Origin: Sinotaia quadrata
Lineage: Eukaryota; Mollusca; Gastropoda; Architaenioglossa; Viviparidae
Assembly: GCA_028829895.1 (NCBI GenBank)
Contig: CM054179.1
Coordinates: 56,241,891 to 56,305,890, forward strand
Reading direction: 5' to 3'
DNA length: 64,000 nt
Shown here: positions 1 to 11,729 of the stretch, in pieces
Layout of the letters: each line of letters starts with the position of its first letter
How positions within the stretch are numbered: position 1 is the stretch's first letter
The notes under the pieces: generated by a model
What the model saw: only the letters and a program-made list of their open reading frames with translations
Database searches by the model: none
What the model was told of the DNA's origin: nothing
Translations under genes and position numbers: made by a program

Positions 1-301
1 GTCTCTCATTCCCCCATATCTCTCTCACTGTCTCTCATTCTCCCATATCTCTCTCACTGTCTCTCGTTCCCCCATATCTCTCTCACTGTCTCTCATTCCC
101 CCATATCTCTCTCACTGTCTCTCATTCCCCCATATATCTCTCACTGTCTCTCATTCCCCCATATATCTCTCACTGTCTCTCATTCCCCCATATATCTCTC
201 ACTGTCTCTCATTCCCCCATATATCTCTCACTGTCTCATTCCCCTATATATCTCTCACTGTCTCTCATTCACCCATATATCTCTCACTGTCTCTCATTCA
301 C

Positions 302-304
<3 letters not shown>
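1..304. repeat. 29-bp tandem satellite, cut by the window edge
   Basis: About ten copies of a 29-bp pyrimidine-rich unit that begins GTCTCTCATTCCCCCATAT. Early copies have ATATCTCT and later ones ATATATCT, so two variant blocks lie side by side. The array runs off the left end of the window, so its full size is unknown. Confidence 0.95.

Positions 305-357
<53 letters not shown>
305..357. repeat. (TC)n microsatellite
   Basis: About 26 uninterrupted TC dinucleotides joined directly to the 29-bp satellite, whose units are themselves rich in TCTC. It may have grown from the edge of that array. Confidence 0.95.
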
Positions 358-360
<3 letters not shown>

Positions 361-1187
361 GTCTCCTTACACTAGTTTCAATATCTCTTTCATTTCCGCT
401 CTCCTTTTTTTACTTTTATATTTATTTCTTTTTCCGTCTTTACCTTTCTTCTCCTTCGCTTTGTATCCACCTTTCTTCTTTTTTTCTCATTCCTTCTTTC
501 TTTCTGTCTTCATGTCTATCTTTCCTCTTGCTTGCTTTAGTAATTATTTTTTCCTACTGGGAATGTCGGATCGATTATCGTTAGTGTCTTGTTGTCCTTG
601 CTGACATCCACGAGATCTGATCTTCCTTCAGGGACTTCTTGATCAATCTTGTCTGCAAGTTCCAAGGAAACTATGACTTCATGCATTAGTGAGTACTTTA
701 TGTTTTGCTTTTTTTTTTTTTGATGTTGTGGTCACATTGTGACAAAAGCAGTTCGCTAAAATATGTGTCCTTTCGTTGCGCATTTGATACTGTCAGTCAG
801 TGATTGATCATAGATAGCCAAGTGCATCTTTCCCACTTGAAATTTCAAATTCGATCTCCTTTGAGAAGGACTGACCTCTTAATGAAATATCTCTTAGTCT
901 GAGTCATGTTTCTCTTATATCGTAATGGAATATGTTTGCTCTTATCACATTTTAATAGGCAAACTGCTGCTTTGTTTGTCGTGCTTATTATACAGAGTAT
1001 AATCGTTTATAAAGTAAAATGTATCATTATGATATCCGTTATTCCTGTAGATTATACAGAATTTTCATATTTAGTAATAATTTTTAACTTTGTCTAATTC
1101 TTAAATTTAACTATTGTTACGAAATATCATTATTTATTTTATGAAGTTCCTATAGGTTCATATATTAGAATGTATTAAAGTGTCACT
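358..1187. other. No gene seen; pyrimidine-rich then AT-rich DNA
   Basis: The first 200 bases are a degenerate T/C-rich tract and the rest is AT-rich. The only open frame over 60 codons (906-1097) has unremarkable composition, no recognisable domain and no splice context. I see no RNA gene or mobile element. Confidence 0.6.
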
Positions 1188-1370
1188 ATGTTGTCTGGGG
1201 TGACTTTGTAATAATGAATTATGCCAACATTTTATTTGTTAATGATATAAAATATTTACATGTGCCCGTGCAGAGAATGGTTGGACCACTAGTTAAATAT
1301 ACATATCTGCAACTGTTACGCCGAGAAAGACCAATTTGAATTATGTCCCCCGCTCAGTAATTTAGACTAA
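1188..1370 (+). repeat. Dispersed repeat family 3, copy 1
   Basis: About 180 bp matching the reverse complement of 15330-15503. Shared landmarks in order are GGGGTGACTTTGTAATAATG, a GTGCAGAG block, ATATCTGCAACTGTTACGC and a stretch ending in CCCCC..CTCAG. Two inverted copies 14 kb apart with scattered substitutions indicate an old interspersed element. It may be part of an LTR retroelement, but no coding part is attached here. Confidence 0.75.
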
Positions 1371-1400
1371 GAAATATATTTTAGAATGGATAATACCTGT

Positions 1401-1576
<176 letters not shown>

Positions 1577-1749
1577 GTAAAACACACTTTCAATACCTGT
1601 ATATATACTTGTACAGCTATAGATAACCCTACAACACACCTTACAACAGTATATCTAGAATTGATACATATTAGAATTATTAGTGTGTTTTTCACTGCTG
1701 ACGTAACAAGTCCCTTGACGTAACAAGTCCCTTATGTTTTCACTGGTAC

Positions 1750-1910
1750 TTTCTCGTCTTGATTATCGTAGCTTTCTTCCTTCTGATCTAGCTCTACGTC
1801 TTGTGATTCTCTTCTGACTGATCTATCTCTATGTCTTGTGATTCTCTTCTATTTGATCTACCTCTATGTCTTATGATTCTCTCTTCTATCTTATCTACTC
1901 CTGTCTTGTG
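1750..1910. repeat. Degenerate ~43-bp minisatellite
   Basis: Four imperfect units, each with a (G/T)ATCTA(C/T)CTCTA(T/C)GTCTT core followed by (G/A)TGATTCTCTTCT. A separate 17-bp direct duplication (TGACGTAACAAGTCCCT) lies just upstream at about 1699-1733. Confidence 0.75.
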
Positions 1911-1989
1911 AAGAAACATCAGAAGGTTCAAACATTGCAGCTATGATTATTCTCAGAGTACAAAGAACTCATTCTATCACTCCACTTCT

Positions 1990-2215
1990 CTACAGTCTAT
2001 TCTGGCTACCTGTCTTCAGTCTTCTCTGGCTACCTGTCTTCAGTCTTCTCTGGTTACCTGCTTTCAGTCTTCTCTGGCTAACTGACCTCAGTTTTCTCTG
2101 GTTACCTGTAAACATTCTTCTCTGGCTACCTATCCACAGTTTTCTCTGGCTACCTCTAAACAGTCTTTTATGGCTACCTGTCTTCAGTCTTCCCTGGCTA
2201 CCCTCATCAGTCTTC
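1990..2215. repeat. 24-bp minisatellite
   Basis: About nine diverged copies of a 24-bp unit built around TGGCTACCTGTCTTCAGTCT. Because 24 is a multiple of three, the plus strand stays open (1943-2230) as a repeated Trp-Leu-Pro-Val-Phe-Ser-Leu-Leu peptide. There is no start context or splice signal to suggest translation. Confidence 0.9.
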
Positions 2216-2410
2216 TCTTGCTACCTGTAAAAGTCTTTACTGACTATCTGTCTACAGCGTTCTCTGGCTACCCTCATCAGTCTTCTCTTGCTACCTGTAA
2301 AAGTCTTTACTATCTGTCTACAGCGTTCTCTAGCTATCCTCATCAGTCTACTCTTGCTACCTGTAAAAGTCTTTATTATCTGTCTACAGCGTTCTCTGGC
2401 TACCTTTTCA
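2208..2410. repeat. 63-69-bp higher-order minisatellite
   Basis: Three longer units follow the 24-bp array. Each contains CTACC..CATCAGTCT.CTCTTGCTACCTGTAAAAGTC followed by CTGTCTACAGCGTTCTCT. The unit appears to be a multimer of the neighbouring 24-bp repeat that was then amplified as a block. Confidence 0.85.
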
Positions 2411-2679
2411 AAGTCGTCTCTGCTACCAGTCCACAGCAGATACAACACAGTATTTCTTCTCTGGCTATGAGTCCACGGAAGAAAACAACGTAATGTCTGT
2501 TCTTTTTGTCACTTTTCATTGTCTGGTTCTACCCCAAAGTTCCTGTATAGTCTTGCAAGAAGCTTGCACTCATCGCCAGACGTACATATTTCCAACAGTC
2601 CAAGATGAAATATGCCTGCATTTTAGCGCTTCTTTAATATGACTTTTGCAGAAAGGAGAATGCATTTTTTGTTTTTGTG

Positions 2680-2850
2680 ACTTTGTATCCACTTCAACAG
2701 TTTCTAGCATATTCTCTTCCTAAATTGTTTACTTCCAACTTTGACACAGAAAATACCATCATAAGTAGTGCCCAAGGTCGGGTCCTTTTGACAATTTATA
2801 TAATAATTAAGTTTAGAAATAGGGTTTAGGCAAATTTACTACTTTTTGAG
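2680..2850 (+). repeat. Dispersed repeat family 1, partial copy C
   Basis: Matches the 3' half of the family seen at 51648-51962 and, inverted, at 60632-61069. Shared landmarks are CAGTTTCTAGCATATTCTC, TACCATCATAAG, CCCAAGGTCGGGTC, AACAATTAAGTTTAGAAA (ATAATTAAG here) and GCAAATTTACT. The 5' half is missing. The family shows no coding capacity, and I cannot assign it to a known class. Confidence 0.8.
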
Positions 2851-3087
2851 ATGTTAAACGTCATGTTAAAATCTGCTCTATTAGGAGTAAATTTCAAATC
2901 TGACTGATGAACCTTCCACCATAATACGAAATGAATGACAATTTTTTTAAATCTCGATTTTAAGAGATATGAATAATTAATTAAATGAATAAATCATCAT
3001 AAGACAAGAAAAATGTTAACATTGGTTTTAAGACATACGAATAATTCATTCAACATGTCTTAGAAATAAGAGATTAATAATTCATAT

Positions 3088-3181
3088 TACCTCAAAGTAT
3101 TAAACATAAAAAGTATTAAACATCAAAAAAGTATTAAACATCAAAACATTACCTCAAAGTATTAAACATCAAAAAACATTA
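3088..3181. repeat. Short direct repeats of an AT-rich unit
   Basis: Several copies of AAAGTATTAAACAT(C/A)AAAA, some separated by ACATTACCTC. A degenerate local array. Confidence 0.7.
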
Positions 3182-3195
3182 ATTTCTCTCATTTT

Positions 3196-3345
3196 AAGTT
3201 GGAACATGGCCAGTTATGTCTCTGCACTTAAAGAGATATAAGCATAATGTATCACGAAAAATCACCAATTTTTCCTTGCTATAAATTAGAGACATGGCCT
3301 GTTAATGTTTGTACACTTAAGGAACACAAACGGTAATCATATGCA
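3196..3345. repeat. Diverged ~90-bp direct duplication
   Basis: Two units share ACATGGCC(A/T)GTTA, then TG(T/C)ACTTAA(A/G), then a run ending in AAAATCA. They start near 3205 and 3293. The pair lies directly downstream, in the sense of the element, of the decayed gypsy reverse transcriptase. Confidence 0.55.
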
Positions 3346-3364
3346 AAATCATTATCATTATTTT

Positions 3365-4770
3365 TCTTCTTGCCCCCAAAAAAGTGTGTAAAATCTAGTT
3401 TAGAAAAATTTTTTGCTCCACTGAGCCGAGCGAAAAGGAGCTATGGTTCAGGCATCAGTTCAGCTGTAAAACAATCAACTTGTTCAGATGTCTGGACTCC
3501 ACGCAATATTGGTGCATGCCATCCTTCTTTTTAACTAGGACTTAGGAGAGCATTACGGGGTCTCTGCCTTTTCAGTCATACATAAGGCTAACATATAGTT
3601 AATTTCCTGTTTTATAGCTTCCTGTTTAATATAAAGTAAACATACAGTTTCATGTAGATTGGATTATGATCCCATAATTCGACTCTAAATTCGCACAGAC
3701 TAGATTTTTTTCCTGATTTATTGGTAAAATCATTGCAAGATTCTTTTATCATGCTTCATAACTGTTGAACCTCAGAGTCTGAGAGTTTTAGAGTTAAAAT
3801 AACATCATTAACAATTTAAACATCTGTTAAACATGGGTGTAGTACGGATTCAGCAACATGCTCTATTACAATAGTAGCGATCATGTTATTTGGGCGTTCT
3901 TTATATGCTTTCATTATCTTAGCATTGAAAGACAATTCTCCTTAGATCCAATCTAAATTGGGAAATTACACCCACTCAATTTCTCAACAACTTCATAGGG
4001 TCCTTGCCATGATACATCTAATTTCGTTTGGTAACAAAACAACACCTGCATACTGACTCCCACTTGACATATTTTTATTTAATGGCGTGCTTGTTTAGCC
4101 ACAACTTTTGTTTACATTCTTGGCTACTATCTGATTGGTTCATAATTTCGGTCACATGTCCATATGCACTTTATACAGATTTTGCTAACCCGCTCTCATA
4201 ATACAGACATTGGTCCCCTAACGGCTCTGCTGTACAAGAGTTCGAAAGGCCAGAAAAGGGTTGAGACTTGTGGTACTTCACGCATTGCAAACGAAAGCGC
4301 TGGCAAATAACATCTCAATCACGTGGTCTTTCTATGCACAATTTCTTCATTGCTTTGGTAAGAGTAGCATTCAGATTTTCAACTAAACTGCTACACATAA
4401 GATGATAAGGATTAATTTTAAACTGATTCACTCTTAAAAGTTTATTAATTTATTTCATTATCTTGGTCGTAAATTGAGTCCATTGGACCAGATTTCATCC
4501 AGAAATCACATGCTAGAAAATTGTAAAAAGTGCATTTTCTACAATATTGTACTAACAGAGCTAAAAGTGACTACTTCGTGTAGCATGTCATCAATAATGG
4601 TGATAATCCATATGTGGCCTTGACCAGATGGCACAAAGTCTCCAATGAGATCGATGGCTACACGCCTAAAGGGAATATCAATTGTTGGATTATCACGAAA
4701 TGGAACTGGGCAGTCCATCTTTCTCTCTGACAGATACTACAGGACTCACAGTACCTACAGCATACTTTAT
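3365..4770 (-). pseudogene. Decayed Ty3/gypsy pol: integrase followed by reverse transcriptase
   Basis: Relic of an LTR retrotransposon pol read on the minus strand, broken by stops and frameshifts. In element order I read the following. An H2C2-type zinc-finger end (CESCSICQRE, 4709-4760). The integrase core start (FRRVAIDLIGDF, about 4635-4675). A later integrase block (NPYHL then IERPRD, 4321-4420). FELLYSRAVRGP (4210-4246). The GPY/F motif (GPYEVVEKL, about 3979-4003). A pre-RT linker containing EFRVEL (3675-3692). RT box VLVKKKDG (3519-3541). RT ARLSGAKNFSKLDFT (3388-3432). The RT is cut off before its catalytic box, and protease, RNase H and LTRs are not seen. Integrase lying upstream of RT is the domain order known from Gmr1-like Ty3/gypsy elements and differs from the usual gypsy order. 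Assignment to Ty3/gypsy is firm from several independent motifs. Assignment to the Gmr1 group rests on the order alone. Confidence 0.85.
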
Positions 4771-4900
4771 CAATATGTGTAAGAAGGTCAATAAATGTAA
4801 CGATAAATTTATTAAATCAATAGTCACATATGCATTTAGCAATTAAAATGAAAACGATTCCACGAAACCCTGTTCGAATAATTTTAATACTTATACAATC
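4771..4900. repeat. Tail-like fragment of dispersed repeat family 2
   Basis: The stretch TCAATATGTGTAAGAAGGTC followed by AATAAATG closely resembles 13750-13780 and, more weakly, 57408-57470. It abuts the 5'-truncated end of the gypsy relic. It may mark either an old junction between two elements or an LTR-derived flank. Confidence 0.4.
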
Positions 4901-5352
4901 CTAAAACACCATCCAACAAATTAGTGTCAATACAAATCACAAATCACATAATAGTTCTTATCAGAGAACAGAAATGGAGTTATTATAAATAAGTGATAAT
5001 AGTTTATACATAACTTGGTTTAGGTGTTGTTTAATAGTCTTTCGCACACTTTTTAATAATGTCAAAGTTTATTCTTTATGTTATTACTATTAAGTCCACG
5101 TGATGTTCTAGAGCACTGATTAGCTGCTCTCTTCTGTGTCCTAGTTTTTTCCTTGCTGTACATTTGTAAATTAAATATTATTAAGCTTCTCTTTTGTAAA
5201 TACAGATTATATATATATATAGTCATTTTCCAATAATGTTATAAATCTTTTACTCGTAACAAGTTTAAATTATGATCTTTTGCATTTTATGTACAGCTCG
5301 TAATAAAACACTATGAGCTGTCATAAGATTAGGCACTATATCAAATTTATTA
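4901..5352. other. No gene seen; AT-rich spacer
   Basis: AT-rich DNA between the two retroelement relics. A short (TA)n run lies near 5208-5220. I see no open frame or other structure. Confidence 0.6.
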
Positions 5353-6570
5353 ATCATCATCATCATCATCAATATTCAGCCTTTTTTTGACTGTCGGTTT
5401 GTGAACTAAGGTCTCTGAATCTTACCAAGATTTTGCTTTTCAATTCCACAGTCTATGGGTTTCTATTCTAAGATCCTGATCTATGTTTTCTCTTTCTTTT
5501 GTTTTGTGTGTCTGTACCACTTGGAACAGCGATGTCAATGGTTGCTGCTCTTCTGTTGGACTTATTGAAAATTATAATGTCTGGTCTTTGTACAGGAATC
5601 CTTTAATCCGTTTTTATCTCGAAGGCATTGATGTATTGCGAATATTTTCTTGTTTTTCTGTCCAGTTCATTTATTTCATTTGTTGTCCAGTCTATGATAC
5701 CTCTAGTGTAGATGTACTGAGTTGCGTTAAGGGATTATATGTTGTTAGCCACATTTAGTTTGGACTTATAAGATTTGTCTAACTCATCAATCACACTCTC
5801 TTTCAGCTTAGGACTTCACTCTGCATATTTTTTTTGATGTTGCAATATCCTCGGGTATTTATATATTTTCCCCTACTGAAGCATCATTCATTTTTCCGAT
5901 GTCGAATTGTAGGCCTTTTTTTGTTTTGTTTTAATCATTCCTTTCTGGATTATAATACTGCCATATTTCTCAAGGTCGAATTTCATGTTAATGTCCTCAC
6001 TACAAATCTTGACACAGTATTGATGTTATGTTCATTTTAAACTTACAGCTTTAGATCGTCCATTTAGAGTAAATGGCTGATAAAATGCCCGGATTTAATT
6101 TTATACACTAATTATGTTTTTGAATGACTTGACTAAGAGGATTTAGGGCAAATTAGACATTTTATTGATAGGTTTGCAATTTATATATTGTTGCATGTGA
6201 GGGTGGCTTTCCAGTTTGTCATTGTATAATTGTATTTGTATTCTTGTATTGATGGTGCTATCTTGTACATTTTTATTGCTACAAGTATTCATGAATGTGG
6301 GACTGAATTATAAGCTTTTGTTTGTCAATCCATGCCACGGTAAGATTTGTTCTTCGTTTCTTGCTATCAGTAACTGTAGCTTTATAAATTGCAAATCCCT
6401 TGTTATTCTGCTACCTGCTCTAGCACCCTTTTGGTCATTGTTTAGAAGTTTGTTTCAAGGTGAGACACGATTTTATGAGACATGATTCCTGAGATTAATT
6501 TCTAGGCAGTTCACAAGCATGTCATTAGAAGGGAGTTGTTTGTTGTTGTGCCTTTCTCTGGATCTTTCAT
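5353..6570 (-). pseudogene. Decayed non-LTR retrotransposon (RLE-type LINE): RT and endonuclease remnants
   Basis: Minus-strand relic with several frameshifts and stops. In element order: fragments resembling KLISGI.SHKI..HLE and NDQKGARAGSRITRD (about 6396-6510). KAYNSVPHS (6292-6318), the RT palm box that is KAYDSVPH in related elements. NWKATLT (about 6200-6220). The catalytic box at 6056-6067, where MDDLKL is kept but the preceding codon, usually Tyr, is now TAA. GIIDWTTNEINELDRKTRK (about 5640-5702), the conserved post-RT block. RPD followed after 14 residues by the Asp of IDIAVP (5522-5590), the PD-X(12-14)-D signature of the restriction-like endonuclease of R2/Dong/NeSL-type LINEs. Only about 20 codons separate the last two blocks, far fewer than in intact elements, so there is an internal deletion. 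The 3' end carries an (ATC/GAT)n tail at 5353-5370, as expected for a LINE that ends in short tandem repeats. The 5' end is truncated near a (TAG)n run. Confidence 0.85.
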
Positions 6571-6602
6571 AATTAATCTAGTTTTTTTTTTTTACCTCCA
6601 TA

Positions 6603-6603
6603 T

Positions 6604-6641
<38 letters not shown>

Positions 6642-6645
6642 CTAG
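6603..6645. repeat. (TAG)n microsatellite
   Basis: About 14 TAG/AGT trinucleotides, lying 30 bp beyond the 5' end of the LINE relic. Confidence 0.95.
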
Positions 6646-7785
6646 TAATCCTCTACGTACTCCTCCTATTCGTCTTCTATCACTTTCATGCTAGATTCTC
6701 CTGTCTCTGCCACTATTTACTATATTTCAACTGCTGATAATTTTATTCTAAGAACGACTATTACTACTGATGATTACTGATACAATGACTACTAATATGA
6801 TGCTTCTAATTATATTGTCAATAGTATTACTGCAATCGTCTTATTACCATTATTGCTACTAATCTGACTTAGTATTAGCTATTGTACAATACATATATTA
6901 ACTATAAACTATTATAAAAATGTAACTATTTTAAACCAATGTAGCTATACATTACATGGACTATGAACTACTATACAAACTAAACTATTTTAAACCAAAG
7001 TTAAAGGAATATAACAATGATCATGAAATTGATATTCATTTTACAACCAGAAAATAACATTTAGAAAAGAATATATACAAAAAGGTTCACAATTTATAAC
7101 AATTGCAAAATGATTTATGTATAAACGACTGGATATAAATCAAAGTATACTTTATAAACACCTCTATTATGGTGTCCTTGAAAGCACGAGACAAATATTT
7201 GCCTAGGTATTTACCCGTCATTCCTTCTCTTGATACTTTTCAAACGTTCAGTCTTCCTCGTCCTCTCGGCCTTTAAATCCGATAATGTAGTGCAAACATT
7301 GCTGAGCTGTCGTGTTTCCAGACAGGATCAGAACTACTCCCCACTGTAAGCATTTCCGTCAGGGAACCAAACATCGACGCCATCTTAGTGCTTAGCCCTT
7401 CCTCTCTTCAGTTAACGCACATTTTTTTACAAAGGAAAACTCCATCCCCTTCGGAAAGGGCCATTCTAATATGTTGACATTTTGAGATCAGAACACAACA
7501 GAAATAAAATAAACCTCAAATAGAGATCAGAGCGAGCGAGAGAGAGAGAGAGGTGAGTGAAAGAGTGATGAGTGGAGAGAGAGAAAAGAATCAAAATGTA
7601 CTGTACATATTTTTTTGTGAAAAGCTTATATGACAAATCAAATAGAAAAGTTTCTAAGAGTCATTCACTGCGAAACTGTATTTCATGACTATCTAGAAGA
7701 CGTATCAGTCTGACTATAAGTGGTTGTGTATGATCCATTCAAATAATTGTCATTAGTGTTATACGTAAAATACTTTGCAACCACT
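6646..7785. other. No gene established; AT-rich with one GC-richer block
   Basis: Mostly AT-rich with a short (GA)n tract near 7532-7552. The block 7190-7490 is richer in GC. Its minus strand has AAGATGGCGTCGATG (about 7374-7388) followed by about 37 open codons. The peptide has no recognisable domain, so I do not call a gene. Confidence 0.5.
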
Positions 7786-7925
7786 CTTGATGAGATGCAT
7801 TCAAAACACAACTTGTGATGAGAAGCTTTCAAAACACCACTCATGATGACACGCACTCAAAACACCACTCGTGATGAGACGCATTCAAAACACCACTCGT
7901 GATGAGAAGCTTTCAAAACACCACC
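7786..7925. repeat. ~32-bp minisatellite
   Basis: About 4.5 copies of a unit containing CACTCGTGATGAGA(A/C)GC, then TTCAAAACAC. Copies differ by substitutions. Confidence 0.9.
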
Positions 7926-8189
7926 GTGATCAAACAATAGAGTGAATAAAATAAGAAATTATCAAACAAAATGAAGATAACAAATAAAACTTCATTCAAA
8001 TCCGAACAATTTCCCCGTATTTTCCTCCGTAATACTGTGCTCTTTCAATATTTCTTTTAACAATTTATTTTTCTACTTTTGTTGTTTTGCTTAGTATTAA
8101 AAATCTGTTTTGACGCCATTTATAAATGTCATAATGGTATTTACCACAGATCTTCATAGTCATCCCAATTCACGAACACGCACACACAG

Positions 8190-8440
8190 AAATAAAATGC
8201 CACTACATTTATAAATATAAAGAAGTTTTATAAGTCTTGGTCACAGAAAAAATCACCTTTATAAAACATTTTGTAATCGGAGATAAAATGCCACTACATT
8301 TATAAATATAAAGAAGTTTTATGTCTTGGTCACAGACAAAAATCACCTTTATAAAACATTTTGTAATCGGAGATAAAATGCCACTACATTTATAAATATA
8401 AGGAAGTTTCTTAAGTCTTGGTCGCAGAAAAAATCATACA
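8190..8440. repeat. ~90-bp tandem triplication
   Basis: Three units of about 90 bp starting near 8190, 8281 and 8371. Each begins A(A/G)ATAAAATGCCACTACATT and ends in TTTGTAATCGG. The last copy is incomplete. Confidence 0.92.
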
Positions 8441-9004
8441 TGGTTGAGCTGTTTATGCTATTGATTTTGCAAACCACCTTCAGCTGCCACAACACTGAAA
8501 GCTGTCTGGAAGGAAACCTGTCTAAAATGGTAGTTCCTGTTTTCACACCGAAGCCTGCACTTTGCGCATATTGATGAAAACGTCACCAGAAATTCACAGC
8601 GAGAAGTTATATTTCGCTCCGAATTTGAGGGTGTTCTTTTGCCAAGCTTAATTTCCCTTTTTAAGAGGAAAGGTCGCAAAAGTGAAATGGAAACAACAGA
8701 GCGGTTAACTAGATCCCATTTAAAAGTACCCTACTGAATACTTTCTTGGTCGGAAAAAAAACATTCATTTGTATATTCTGGGCACATATATCTCTCATTA
8801 GCGAAGACTCTCAAATCTTCACCATCTCTTTGGCGACAAAATCCACTTAACTCTCTTTCTCTGTCTCTCTGTTAATTTCAGTTAAGTGCTTTCTTCAGCA
8901 GACGCTAAAGTAAAATGTCGCTTTGCAGTGTTAACACGGGGTGAAGGACGATGGTATGTGTCATTAAGGAATCGAAAACGTACCCATCATCACCATAATT
9001 ACAA

Positions 9005-9470
9005 TACAGACATGGTCTTGGAGACAGTAGACACCTGGAGATATTCTTGTACACTGAGGCAATATAGACCTGGGAAATACGTGAACATTGAATCAATGTG
9101 AGCCTGGAGACATACACATTCATGGAGACAATGTTTACCTGGAGACACACATGTTCTTGGAAACAGTGTATGCTTGGAGACAAGCATGTTCCTGGAGACA
9201 ATGTATGCCTAGAGACATGCAATTTCTTAGTGACAAGATTAGTCTGGAGACTTATATATTCTTGGAGACAATGTGTGCCTACATTTTAGTACTATGAGGC
9301 AATATGGAGCAGGAAAATACTCGTACGTTGTCATTAATATAGGCCTGGATCTATTTCGAGACAATATGTGTCCGGAGACTAAATGTGTCTTGAGTCAGTA
9401 TAGGCCTGGATGTATCTCGAGACAATATTATGTATCCGGAGATTATTTATGCCTTGGGTCAGTATAGGAG
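9005..9470. repeat. ~36-bp and ~63-bp minisatellite block
   Basis: Degenerate units carrying TGGAGACA(A/C)..GT(A/T)T(G/A)CCTGGAGACA run to about 9290. They are followed by two longer units that share TATAGGCCTGGAT(C/G)TAT, then TCGAGACAATAT. The open frames here are repeat artefacts. Confidence 0.8.
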
Positions 9471-9879
9471 TTCTACCAGTCCAATTGCGTCAGTACAGAG
9501 AGAACACATCTCCGACTTTAGAGATTTAAAGACTGATACACTTAATGCATTATAAACATTTATCAGAAAGACATTTCCCAGGCAATACCGTCTTTCTGGT
9601 CCACTCCCACCACCGCCGATCAACTTTCAAGGTCATTATTGTAGCTTGAATCCTCTGTTGGTAAAATCTATACCCGCAATTTATAATCCATGTTTATCTC
9701 AAACAGCACTTTAAAATACAATTACAGCACACTTTACAGTTGCAGGACAAAGTGATACTTTGATAATAATTTACACGGAACGTTGAAACTATGCAAGATT
9801 ACTTACCGAAAACAGTGACATTGTTCAGAGATTATAGATTGAGAAGACAATGATATAGTCCATCACTTCACAGATACAA

Positions 9880-10315
9880 AGAACAATTATACATTTCATG
9901 ACTTTACAGTTACAGACTACACGAATACGATTCAAGGCTTTACATTATAACGGACAATGACACAATTCAAGACTTTACAGCTACAGAGAACAGTGATATA
10001 TTTCAAGACTTTACATTTACATAGGACAGTGAATCAGTTCAAGACTTCACATTACAACGGACTTTGATACATTTCAAGACTTTACATTGCAAAGGACAAT
10101 GATACAGTTCAAGACTTTACATTGCAAAAGACAATGATACAGTTCAAGACTTTACATTGCAAAAGACAATGACACAGTTCACAATTTACATTTACAGATG
10201 AAAATGGTACAGTTCAAGACTATACATTTACAGAGGTCAGTAATACAGTTCAAGACTTCATATTACCACGGACATTGATACAGTTCAAGACCCTACATTT
10301 ACAGAGAACAGTGAT
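9880..10315. repeat. ~36-bp minisatellite
   Basis: About eleven imperfect copies of ATACAGTTCAAGACTTTACA, then TT(A/G)CA(A/G)(A/C)GGACA(A/G)TG. Unit length varies by a few bases. Confidence 0.88.
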
Positions 10316-10497
10316 TCTGGGATAAACGTAGATAAATTTAAATTGTGAAAAATATACATATGGAGAAATAAATACATGAAGATCTACAATGCTTAATATG
10401 TGTTCATGATTGAAGCAAATATTCACTTTATATATATTTATAATGTGAACATTTGCATTAGATAGGGTTATTGGTGATAATGCACCCATAAACTGAG

Positions 10498-10860
10498 TTT
10501 CAGTCAGTAACTAAATGCAGCTTTCAACACAGGTTTAGTCAGTAACTAAATTCAGCTTTTAATACAGTTTTAATCAGTAACTGAATGTAGCCTTTACCAC
10601 AGTGTTAGTCAGTAACTGAATGTAGCCTTTACCACAGTGTTAGTCAGTAACTGAATGCAGCCTTTACCACAGTTTTAGTCAGACAACAACAAAGTCTTTA
10701 ATAGTGTTTATTCAGTGAGCAAACAATGCTGTGAGCAATATTTTCAATCAGTAATCGAATTGAGTCTTTAAATTCCTATTGTAACATATCGGCAGTCAGT
10801 AATTAAATGTAACATATTATCACGTTCAGTCAGTAAGCAAACGTAGCCTTTAATACAATT
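10498..10860. repeat. 39-bp minisatellite
   Basis: About nine copies, best preserved between 10560 and 10680, with core TCAGTAACTGAATG(T/C)AGCCT then TTACCACAGT. Later copies are strongly diverged. Confidence 0.88.
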
Positions 10861-11580
10861 TCAGTCATTCTTTCCAAGCATGTTTGTCTATGTGTATATT
10901 TTCGATGTATTTATCTGACGAAAACTTTCTATTTCTAGATTGTAAGGTCAATATCGCCATAACTTTTTTTTATGAAAGTAGAAATTGTTTCAAAATGAGT
11001 ATACAATTCAGAAATCGTAATAGGTAACTAATTTTAAAATTAAACAATATGACAAAATTAACATATACAGCAACATAATTTGTTTCTAGACAGACCATCA
11101 CATTCACCAGCGCAGTAGTCTATCGGTCACAATATATTGGATATAGAGAGGCTTCCATTTCTTCAATCATCAGTGGTGTGAGAGGCTTCCATTTCTTTAT
11201 TCATCAGTGGTGCTCACTGGCGACACTAGAACTGGTCAGTCGGAGTAGAAACTGTTCTAGTCTCGCATGAATTTCGTGCTGTGACCATCGTTCCCTCATA
11301 GGTGCACGGCCACACAGCTCAGAAAATTCTTATTATCTATTTGCCAGTCACAGAGATTGTATTCATATTGTAACATTTGCCCTGTACGCTTATATACAGC
11401 GACTTATATCTTATTAGTGTTATTTGTAAGTACAATTGTTCATTCCTCACTATGTCGACACATAGAACACCTGCTAAACAATTTCAATTCAAATCTTCTT
11501 TTAATCACACTCAGTATTACCACTGGAATATTTAGACTTTGCATCAATAACATGAACTAAAGTCGCGCATTTTAATCCAC
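10861..11580. other. No gene seen; one 38-bp duplication
   Basis: AT-rich DNA. AGAGGCTTCCATTTCTT with an ATCAGTGGTG tail occurs twice at 11136-11212. The open frame at 11357-11560 has no recognisable feature. Confidence 0.6.
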
Positions 11581-11729
11581 ATCAGTCACCATAATACACC
11601 AGTACACTATACCTCATCAGTCCACTATACCTCATCAGTCCAATATACCTCAACAGTCACCATAATACAACAATCCACTATACCTCATCACTCATGTGTT
11701 TCTTTTACGACATCGTTTTCGGTAGTTCG

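Noticed and set aside
7374..7388. ATGGCGTCGATG start-like sequence on the minus strand as a gene start
   Set aside because: Only about 37 codons follow, with no domain and no clear donor.
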